From Saccoglossus kowalevskii (taxonomy: Eukaryota > Hemichordata > Enteropneusta > Harrimaniidae), in the NCBI RefSeq assembly GCF_000003605.2, contig NW_003126387.1:237933-279110 (forward strand): 41,178 nucleotides of DNA. The letters are read 5' to 3'. A program made the translations under genes and the position numbers. This document shows positions 11,701 through 23,700 of this stretch, in pieces. How positions within the stretch are numbered: the first letter of the stretch is position 1; each line of letters opens with the position of its first letter. Below the pieces are notes generated by a model. The model worked only from the letters and a program-made list of their open reading frames with translations. It searched no databases and was not told the origin of the DNA.

Positions 11701-14700
11701 TAAACTGAGTAAGTTTTACCAATAAAATGTACTTGTATGTTCCAAACCAAAAAATTGAACAGACTGAAAGAAAATACCTTTATAGGTACCATATTTTTTA
11801 TCTTCAACACATCTGTATCTGATTTCAAGTGAAATGTCTAAATCTTTCATCATGATGAATATTATTCTCAAGTTAATGTAACTGCAACAACACTGACCTG
11901 AGTAAATTACATAAAACAGAGTCTGATGTAATTCAATACTTACTGTAAAAGGGTTAATTATTCACTGGATTTTAATTGTGCTTATTTCGCTGACTGGAAA
12001 ATGCGCTAAATTAAAACCCAGTGAATATGTAAAATTTAGCATAGAACACATTATCTAAATGAAAAAACCGTGTGAATTTAAAACCCATTGAATATGCCTG
12101 AAATGATAAATCAGAGAAATTTAAACCTAGTGAAAACTGGTCATTTTACAGCACTTGAATCACATGACTTCAAGTTTCTATCAGTTAATAACAATAAAGA
12201 TTAGTTTTGATAACTACTACTATAAAAGAAAAGAAAGTTGGTAATGGGATAAAGAAAGTGTTACATATTTGATGGCATTTCTGGATTGAAATGAGTTATG
12301 ACATCATATTTTGAAGTCATCAACAAAAATTTTATTTCTAGAGATCATCTTGTGTTTATTGTGAACATGTTACTGTAATGTTTTGTATGTGTTTAAACCA
12401 TAGCATCTGGCTGTATTTAAAATCTTCAATGGTCAAGTACATTGCAAAGTTAGGTAAATCTACATGGCGTTTTACTAATCTGCATACAAACAATAGGTCT
12501 TGGTGTTAATCTGTAATAACTGAATGGCCTCAAATTGTCTTTGATCACATTGGCAGTTGAACATGACTAATTTGCATAAACTCAAATGTAAGCCTTAACA
12601 AGTTTGAATAATATTAATATTAATAATAGTATTGGTATGCAAGTTTCAAAATGGAATGCTAGTTTCAGTCCTATGGCCATACATATTTATATATTGTGTA
12701 CCATGTCAGTATTATATCTAGCACACTTCATAAAATTCATAGCCTGCATCTAATTTTTCAGAACCGAAGGACAGACTGGAGAAAGTCATGAAAAATCAGA
12801 AATTGCTGGCTTTTATGCTGAATTATTTTAGTTTAGATAATGGAATGGAGTCAAGAAAAGTGTTTTTAAAGTATGGAGTCCAAATATTTGATGTCTTACT
12901 TGAAGACCTAGGTATGTGTATGTACATTGAACATGTGCAAAGTTAACAGTTATCAACAAGAATTGATTTGAAAAAAAAATGACACTGAACGACAACAGAC
13001 AATCACCTACACCTATGCCTGACATGCATTTGTTTCATGTTCTGATTCAAAATGTGTACTTTTCCATGACATTATATGAATTATTTGAAGTTGCTTCATA
13101 ACAGCAGAGTGCCAACTTGAAAACTAACTGCACAAATTAAGTGACTGCAACTTCAAATCAAGTACAGGTATTAATTATATTAACATTCGCCTATTCCCCA
13201 GAAGGCAATGTTACAAGGAAACCTTAAGAAATAGACAAAAATTGTGTGTTATTATTCAGACTAAATAAAAATACGGCGAATGGTATCTGGCACATAACAT
13301 ATTATACAGTGTGTTTAATTGTCAACGAAAGTGTAATTTATATTTGTCATACATGTACATGAAAAACAAAGCATTAAAGAGTAATTTCACAATTTTCCTA
13401 TTGCAGACATTGTATGCTGCCATCCCTCGATATGTAAGGGGCCTCATGAGGAGCACAATGATCATGTTGGTTTGGTACAGGCCGATATTGACACACTTTG
13501 TAAAATATTGGACTGCATCAAATTTTCACTGAACCATGCCAAGAAAGACGATGATATTACCAGAAAGCATGCATTTTCTTGTGCTAGTCGTTTTGCCAAA
13601 CTTAAGCAAGGTACATTCAACTAACTGCAGGAAGTAGATCATTGCATTTACTATAACAAGCACATCTTTGTTCATTATTATGCGTCTCCTGATGATTGAC
13701 ACCTCTGCTAGCATTGACGATCATAACATTTCACCAGGCATTTGAATCTTTTCTGAACTTGCTGACCTTGGTCCCTGATTATCAACTACCATTATAACAT
13801 ATGACCATGCATGACCCTGGTAGTTGATAGCCAACCAAGGTCATGTTCACCTGTGTACTAACCATCAACTACCTTGCTCACTGAACATAATGAAACTCGG
13901 TCAACCAGGGTCACTGACCTATCATGATTATGGTCCAGTCTCATTTTAACAATGTGGTGGGCTATACAACATATAGTCACTGACCATAGTCAAGTGTCAT
14001 TTAACAATTTAAAACATGGTCAATCATGGTAACTCACCATGAATGTGGTCAATCATGGTAACTCACCATGAATGTGGTCAATCATGGTAACTCACCATGA
14101 ATGTGGTCAATCATGGTAACTCACCATGAATGTGGTCAATCATGGTAACTCACCATCAATGTGGTCAATCATGGTAATTCACCATCAATGTGGTCAATCA
14201 TGGTAACTCATTATCAATGTGGTCAATCATGGTAATTCACCATCAATGTGGTCAATCATGGTAACTCGCCATCAATGTGGTCAATCATGGTAACTCACCA
14301 TCAATTTCGTCAATCATGGTCATTCACCATCAATGTGGTCAACCACAGTAACTCACCATCAATTTCGTCAATCATGGTCATTCACCATCAATGTGGTCAA
14401 CTGTGGTAATTCACCATCAATGTGGTCAATCATGGTAATTCACCATCAATGTGGTCAACCGCGGTAACTCACCATCAATTTCGTCAATCATGGTAACTCA
14501 CCATGAATGTGGTCAATCATGGTAACTCACCATCAATTTCGTCAATCATGGTAACTCACCATGAATGTGGTCAATCATGGTAACTCACCATCAATGTGGT
14601 CAATCATGGTAATTCACCATCAATGTGGTCAATCATGGTAACTCACCATCAATGTGGTCAATCATGGTAACTCACCATCAATTTCGTCAATCATGGTCAT

Positions 14701-17700
14701 TCACCATCAATGTGGTCAACCACGGTAACTCGCCATCAATTTCGTCAATCATGGTTATTCACCATCAATGTGGTCAACTGTGGTAATTCACCATCAATGT
14801 GGTCAATCATGGTAATTCACCATCAATGTGGTCAATCATGGTAATTCACCATCAATGTGGTCAATCATGGTAACTCACCATGAATGTGGTCAACCACGGT
14901 AACTCACCATCAATTTCGTCAATCATGGTTATTCACCATCAATGTGGTCAATCATGGTAACTCATTATCAATGTGGTCAATCATGGTAATTCACCATCAA
15001 TGTGGTCAATCATGGTAACTCACCATCAATGTGGTCAATCATGGTAACTCACCATCAATTTCGTCAATCATGGTCATTCACCATCAATGTGGTCAACCAC
15101 GGTAACTCACCATCAATTTCGTCAATCATGGTCATTCACCATCAATGTGGTCAACTGTGGTAATTCACCATCAATGTGGTCAATCATGGTAATTCACCAT
15201 CAATGTGGTCAACCGCAGTAACTCATTATCAATGTGGTCAATCATGGTAATTCACCATCAATGTGGTCAATCATGGTAATTCACCATCAATGTGGTCAAC
15301 CACGGTAACTCACCATCAATTTTGTCAATCATGGTCATTCACCATCAATGTGGTCAACCGCTGTAACTGATTATCAATGTGGTCACTCATGGTAATTCAC
15401 CATCAATGTGGTCAACCATGGTACATCACCATCAATGTGGTCAATCATGGTAATTCACCATCAATGTGGTCAATCATGGTAATTCACCATCAATGTGGTC
15501 AATCATGGTAATTCACCATCAATGTGGTCAAATATGGTTTTTCACCATCTATGCGGTCAATCATGGTAACAATAATTACCTATTCAAATGAAATTCACAT
15601 CTTGTAAGATCTGCTACCAATCAGAATTGTTTTGTTGATCTTTGACTGACTGGCCGGGGGGCAACGGGCCTGCTTCCGACTGACTGGTGGCCATTTTAAA
15701 ATTAAATTTTTAATTGTGTCATGGTTTTGTTGAATTTTAACAAACTGTTATTTTATTTTGTTTAGACATTGTTGTCTCTAATTCCTCTTTTATCCTTAGT
15801 GGTTTTTTTGTTTTAATAAAATGTCATTCATGATTCTTCCTTTTCTGTTCACAAATGTGAATTCAGCCAAATAAAGATGAGGACTATGTCATTGACAGTG
15901 ATTTGTTTCTTCATGTTTCAGATGAAATCAGCAATAATATGCGTAAGGGTGGATATTTTTCTGCAGCCTATAATGCTATTCGTGGAAGTGAAGATAAAGA
16001 ACTCAGAAACTTAGCTGCTGATACATTCTTCTACAACTTCGATTTCTTGAATGGTATATATATATTTATATAACAAATCTTCGTAATATTAATTGCTATA
16101 CTATGCTTTGGCCCTAATTATTTTTTTGCTTTAAAAAACTGAGTGAGCTGTACTGATTATTGTCACCAGTAAGAACCATAAATTTATTGATTATTCCTAA
16201 TTGTTCAGACTAAGTATAAAACAAGACTTTTAGTTTAGTCTCTATGCATGTGTGTGTGTCGAGCTGCATCTCAGACGACCTTTGACAGATTTTCTTCAAA
16301 TCTTGCACAAACTTAACACCTAGTCTGGTATGTATACACTTGTGATAATTTATTGATTGGATCAAAGATGATCTACTGGCAGCAATTTTTGTAAAGATAC
16401 ACTAAAATCAGATATTTTTTCTGTAACCAGATCTTGGGTATGTATTGGGGGATTTACTTCAAACTTGGTGGAAGGAAGAATAATTATGGGTGGTTTTAAT
16501 TGATGCACACCACTTTGAATTAAGTTTGTGAATTTGACTCAAGATGGCCGACTGCTGACCATTTCACTAGATATATTTTGACATGTCTGGAACAAGATCT
16601 TGGACATGTGTTGATTTTCCTCACTTTGATTTAGCGGCCTTTTTGTTTTTGACAAATTCTCTTCCAGACACAAAATGTACATGCTTTGAGCAATTCACTT
16701 CAAAAATTTTAAATTAACAGTACATCATGGCATACATATGCATAGACAATAATTTTGTCATCTGATCTAAAATTGCCGACTGTGATAACTGTTATTCTTT
16801 ACCTAAAAATGAACTAAAATTGTCTATTTCTGGACACACTTAGGTTGATTGTTTCAAACTTAGTATGAAGGTTGTGCATGTTGGGTGTCTGATGAATGAT
16901 CAGTTTTAATGGGCCACTGACATCAATTTTTAGCTCCGCTTTTGACTTTGTCATATCATACGAGTAATTGCCCGTCGCCGTCCATCGTCCACGTCAATTT
17001 TTTACTTAATTGACTTCTTACAAACTACAAGCCTGATTGCCTTAATACTTGGTGTACAAGTCTGATTGATTTGATATTATACATATAGGTACTACAGGTT
17101 GACCTCTCTCAGATTTGTTCATTTAGATATCTTCAATTCTTTTAATTGAAATGTACATTGCTAACAGCGGAGCTATCTCAGCCGAGAGGCTGCTTGTTTT
17201 TAAATACAAGTGTACACTTTTTCATATATTTTTGGACCAATTTGTGTCAAACTTGGTATGATGCTTTAATACTAGTATGTTGGGTGCCTGATGTGCCTTT
17301 TGCATTTTGACTTAAAATGGCCAATGTTTTGCATATCTGGAGTCATTTCTCGGACATGTTTTGACCAATTTGGTTCAAACTGGTACAATAACAGGTCATA
17401 GTGTTGACATTTGGTGTTATGTTCAGTGCCAGATCTCCAGCATATGTTGTATGATTTTTCCAAACTTTGTGTAAGAATTAACTCAAGATGGTTTACCAGT
17501 GGCCATTTTGTTTTTGTCATTGTATTCCAGACATGAATGTTTACCTCTGACATGATTTGAGCAAATCACTTTAAACTTTATACCTAGATTGTACATCATG
17601 GCACATACATAAAAATTGTGTCATCTGACCAAAGTGCTTGTCATATTTTTAGTCCTCGTTCGAACGAAGTCTGAAAACAGGGACTTATAATTCGGTCTCC

Positions 17701-20700
17701 GTCCGTGCGTCTGTGCGTCTGTGCGTATGTCCAGAGTCATATCTCAGAATCCCTTGGACCGATTCCATTCATTCTTTGCATGTGCCTAGTACTTTATGTG
17801 GGACATATGCACATGCAGTGGTTTAGCGATTCAATTCAAAATGGCCGACTGGCAGCCATCTTGTTTTTTGAAAATGTTGTTTTTTGGACATGCTTTGTCA
17901 GTTTTCATTCAAACTTTGTACATAGATTAGACATGTTAGGATACATGTCCATGACGATTTAGTTCACAATTGGATCAAAAATGGCCGACTGGCAGCCATC
18001 TTGTTTTTTGAAAATGTCGTATTTTGGACATGCTTTGTCAGTTTTCATTCAAATTTAGTACATAGATCATACATGTTAGGATACATGTCCCCGACCATCT
18101 GTGAGTTCCTGAGTCTGTCCGTCCGTCCGTGTGTCAGTCTGTCCAGAGTCATATTTCAGAATCCTGTGGACCGATTCCGTTCATTCTTTGCATGTGCCTA
18201 GTACCTTATGTGGGACACATGCACATGCAGTGGTTTAGCGATTTGACTGGCAGCCATCTTGTTTTTTGAAAATGTTGTATTTTGGACATGCTTTGTCAGT
18301 TGTCATTCAAACTTGGTACATGGATTATACATGTTAGGATACCTTTTCAATGATGATTTATTTCGCAATTGGATCAAAGATGGTCGACTGGCAGGCATCT
18401 TGTTTTGTTATTTTATGCGGTATCTTGGACGTGCTCTGTCAGTTTTCATTCAAATTTGGCACATACATGTACTTTATACATGTTAGGATGCATGTCCATG
18501 ACAATTTGTTTCAAAATCTGGTCAAGGATGGCCGATTGACAGCCATCTGAATTTTTGGCCTTACTACTATATTTCCACAATTTATGTACCATTTTCACTC
18601 ATATTTGGCACATACATCATACATATCAGTGTGTTTCATAATCAGATCAAAGATGGCCAAATAACGGCTGTTTTTATTTTTGGCCATATTACTACGACAC
18701 GGAATACGTGTTTTGATGTAAATAAACAATCTGTTGTACACGCCACTTGGAACTCAAGTTTCAAGGACACGCTCGCGACAACCCCTCCGCTTTAATATGA
18801 CAAGCACAAAGAGAACTTTTTAAAATTTCACGAGGTCTGTGTCATTTTCAATGACTTGTTTTCCAAGAGTCAAACAAAAATGGCCAATTAGTGGCCATTT
18901 AGTTTTAATTCATGTTCATGCCAATTTTATCATACAGGTTGTGTTATTTTGTGACTCCCATTTTGCTTAAAATCTTAAAGTTAGTGAATGTATTCAAACA
19001 CATTTTTTCAAAGATGTCTGGCAATTTCATTCAAATTTTGTATCAAGATCATGCATACTGGTAATGTTTAAACTCAGTATGATAATTATCCATACGAAAA
19101 TTTACTTAACATTTCTTAACAATAAATTTAACCAAATATTCTTTTACAGCTCATTGCCAGCAATGACTGATCACCATATAGCCCCCCCCCCCAATCGGCT
19201 AGTGATAAACTTTGGCATTAAATACAGAATGATTATTGTGACTTAACTATTTTTTAATTTTCAGTCAAGCTAGAAAAGCTGGAACAATCACAGATTGACA
19301 TACAAGCCACTTCGGAAGAGAAAATAAAAGAGAAAGACTTGATCATAGAAGGATTGCACGGTGAGTTTGGTGAGGATGTTTTATTGGCCCTCTGGCAGTC
19401 TGGTGTGGAAAATGATTTTGTTAAGTTCTTCCACTCATGTTGTCTAGCGTATTTCTTGGGCATGCACATGTCTGATATCTGATCTAATGTTAAAGATGTA
19501 AACTTTAAAAGAACTGTATACATCATGTCACACATATACACATGCATGGGTATGTGTGTGCCAAGCTGCATCTCGGACGACCTTTGACAGATTGTCTTCA
19601 AAACTTGCACAAACATAACACCTAGTCTGGTATGTATACACTTGTGATAATTTATTGATTGGATCAAAGATGACCTACTGGCAGCAATTTTTGTAAAGAT
19701 ACACTAAAATCAGATATTTTGTCTGTAACCAATTCTTGGGTATTTATTGGGGGATTTACTTCAAACTTGGTGGAAGGAAAAATAATTATGGGTGGTTTTA
19801 ATTGATGCACACCACTTTGAATTAAGTTTGTGAATTTGACTCAAGATGGCCGACTGCTGACCATTTCACTAGATATATTTTGACATGTCTGAAACAAGAC
19901 CTTGGACATGTGTTGATTTTTCTCACTTTGATTTAGCGGCCTTTTTGTTTTTGACAAATTCTCTTCCAGACACAAAATGTACATGCTTTGAGCAATTCAC
20001 TTCAAACATTTTATATTAACAGTACATCATGGCATACATATGCATAGACAATAATTTTGTCATCTGATCTAAAATTGCCGACTGTGATAACTGTTATTCT
20101 TTACCTAAAAATGAACTAAAATTGTCTATTTCTGGACACACTTAGGTTGATTGTTTCAAACTTGGTATGAAGGTTGTGCATGTTGGGTGTCTGATGAATG
20201 ATCAGTTTTAATGGGCCACTGACATCAATTTTTAGCTCCGCTTTTGACTTTGTCATATCATATCGACTTTGTCATATCATATGAGTAATTGCCCGTCGCC
20301 GTCCATTGTCCATGTCAATTTTTTACTTAATTGACTTCTTACAAACTACAAGCCTGATTGCCTTAATACTTTGTGTACAAGTCAGATTGCTTTGATATCA
20401 TACTTATAGGTACTACAGATGGACCTCTCTCCGATTTGTTCATTTTAGATATCTTCAATTTTTTAGTTGAAATTTACATTGCTAACAGCGGAGCTATCTC
20501 AGCCGAGAGGTTGCTTGTTTTTAAATACAATAATTTTTTTTTTGCTTGTTGGGCCAAAACGTTAGTTGCCGAAGACCACTGCAACCTGCAGGAAAATACA
20601 ATACTTAGATATTTGTAGTATGACACCACTTCTACGGGTGGTCCCCATAGTACCACTTCTCAGAATTCAATAGACGACTGCCATTTTTAAAAGCTATAAC

Positions 20701-23700
20701 CTTTGTCTTTTCTATGTTTACTACCATTTTCCACTTGTCGCAATATAAATTCAGTTTATTAAATAAATGTTGCAACCCTACTATTGAATCAGAGAACATT
20801 GTTACATCGTCCGCGAATAATAACAAAATGATTCTGTATCATGCAGGGAAAGTTGAGTCCCATGTTGTTCCGTTGTTTCCAGTTCAGTTACCAGCTCGTT
20901 GATAAAAAAGGAGAATAAAAAAAGGCTCAATATACAGCCTTGGTAAACACCAATTGGGCACTCAAAATAATCTGTAAAACATTATAATACATACTTATCA
21001 AAATTTTGAACATTTTACCACTTATTCCCTCTTTTAATAAGGTATACCAAAGTCTTTGTCTCTACTCTGTCGAAGGCCTTCGAAAAGTCTACAAAAAAGT
21101 CTTCGAAAAGTCTGTGTTTTGAGTAAATGGGTTTTGTCCTCCACCTGGTTTTGGTGGAACATGTTCTTTCATGGCGCCCAACTTGTGGTACGTCACTCGG
21201 GCAAAATTTAAAAAGGCAAAATTAATTCTGTGTTTTCAAGCTTGGTAAAATAAGCTTTCAGGCAAAAATTTTCTATACCATTTGATTAAATATGGCTGAC
21301 TGGTGGCCATATTGTTCCTCATATTTGCTAATTCTGATACTTAAACCATTTTTTGGCAATGAACAGAGCAAATTCTTTCAAACTTTGTATCATGATCATA
21401 CATATTGTGTTACAAGTGCTTGTCATATATTTTTCCAAGAGTCAAACAAAAATGGCCAACAAGTGGCCATTTAGTTTTTATTCATGTTCATGCCAATTTA
21501 TCATGCAGGTTATGTTATTTTGTGACCACCATTTTGTTTAAAATCTTTAACTTTGTGAATGTATTAAAACACATTTTTTCAAAGATGTCTGGCAATTTCA
21601 TTCAAATTTTGTATCAAGATCATGCATACTGGTAATGTTGAAACTCAGTATGATAATTATCCATACGGAAATTTACTTAACATTCTTAACAATAAATTGA
21701 ACCATGTAATCTTTTACAGCTCATTGCCAGCAATGACTGATCACTATATAGCCAATCTGTTAGTGATAAACTTTGGCATTAATTACAGAATGAAGAATGT
21801 GCATTTTCAATGCTTGTTGAGCCTATTGTGAGTTTCGTAATTAGTCCCTGTGCGGATGTAGTCCGAAAACGGGGACTTATGTTTTGCCCTGTGTGCGTCC
21901 GTGCATCCGTGCATGCGTGCGTACAATGTGTTGTACATATGCAGGTGCATTTCGGTCATGATCTGCTTTGAATGTATATGTCACTCAAATATGAATGACA
22001 CGGGGATGTGTCATTGACAATGACTTGTTTTACTTTTATAATTTTTGTTTCTTTGAAATAACCATTTTCAGGCAAGCTAGAAAAGCTGCAAAAATCAATG
22101 ATTGTCATGCAAGACACTTTGGAAGAGAAAATAAAAGAAAAAGAGTCGGAAATTGTACAACTGAATAGAAAGACTAGTCGAATGAAAGAAGAACAGGGTG
22201 AGTTTGGTGGGCGTGTTTTAATTCGTCCCCTGGCAGTCTGGTGTGGACAATGATTTTGTTAAGTTCTTCCACTCATGTTGTCTACCGTATTTCTCAGACA
22301 TTCACATGTCTGATATCTGATCTAATGTTAAAGATTACAACTTTAAAAGAACTTTTTACATCATGTCACACATATGCACATGCATTTAATTCAAAATCCA
22401 ATTTAAGCCGAAAAATCATTGAAATCAAACATTTACTCCATTTCTGAACCAGTTCAATCAACTTCAACTGTACACATAAGTTATAGATCAGTCAAAGTCA
22501 ATGGCTGACTGGTTTTGTGGCTGACTAGATGTCATGCCAATAACTTGTGTATTAAATTTTTGGAACTCTTTCTTTACTTCTTTTCTCCTCTTTTGGAATG
22601 GTCACTCACAGAAAAGGGCTTGAAGGAATCTCAAGACTCATATAAGAAAAAGATTGATGAACTAAGATTGATGAGTTCAAACTTCACTCATACATCACAC
22701 ATTATATGGGACATATGCACATGCATTTTTTTTCATGATCCGATTAAAGATAGCCGAATAGCGGCCATTTTGAGGCCGAAAATGCATCAAAATCGCACAT
22801 TTTCACCATTCCGGACCCGGATCTCAGTTATGCATGGACGGATTTTGTTCAACATTGGTACATACATTAAACATAATAGGACCTTGATGCACGTCATTTT
22901 TTGGGGGGAATCGGGCTAGAAATGGCCGACTGGCGGTCATTTTGTTTTAAAGAATTCAGTTTTGGATCCGTATCTGAGACATGCCTGGATTGATCGAGTT
23001 CAAACTTCACACACACAAGGTACATTATGTCACAAATATGTATGTGCATTTGTTTCATGATCTCATTAACGATAGCCAAATGGCGGCCGCTTTAAGGCCG
23101 AAAATGCATTGAAATCACACATTTTCACCATTCCGGACCCGGATCTCAGTTATGCATGGACGGATTTTGTTCAAATTTGGTACATACATTAAACATAATA
23201 GCTATGACCTTGATGCGCGTCATTTTTTTTTTCGGATCAAGTTCGAAATGGTTGACTGGCGGCCATTTTGATTTAAAGAATTCAGTTCTGGATCCGTATT
23301 CGAGACATGTCTGGATTGATCAAGTTCAAACTTCACACACACATGGTACATCATGTCACAAATAGATATGTGCATTTGTTTCATGATCTGCTTAACAATA
23401 GCTGAATGATGGCCATTTTAAGGCCGAAAATGCATCAAAATCACGCATTTCACAATTCCGGAACCGGATCTCAGTCATGCATGGATGGATTTTGTTCAGA
23501 TTCAGTACAATGTGTTATGCAGGTGCATTTCGGATCAGTCTGAGATTTCGGTCATGATCTGCTTTGAATGTATATGTCACTCAAATATGAACAGAACGGG
23601 GACGTGTCATTGACAATGACTTGTTTTACTTTTATAATTTTCGTTTCTTTGAAATAACCATTTTCAGGCAAGCTAGAAAAGCTGCAAAAATCAAAGATTG

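Larger units (their letters stand above)
21950..22667 (+). repeat. Local duplication unit, copy 1 (exon 7 plus broken exon-8 copy)
   Basis: This unit recurs at about 23535-24150. Shared parts are TTCGGTCATGATCTGCTTTG, the exon-7-type exon, the following intron, and the exon-8-type acceptor. In this copy the exon-7 type is full length (but frameshifted) and the exon-8 type is broken off at about 22665, joined to a dispersed repeat. Confidence 0.87.

Noticed and set aside
13526-13714. Minus-strand frame of 62 codons
   Set aside because: It lies antisense to exon 4 and its donor, with no independent support.
14014-15570. CRISPR-like regular repeats
   Set aside because: Units are contiguous 29-bp tandem repeats with no unique spacers, and the host is eukaryotic.
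17705-18550. Repeated small frames with MFFENVVFWTCFVSFHSN
   Set aside because: They are translations of a tandem repeat at several phases; there is no codon bias, promoter or splice signal.
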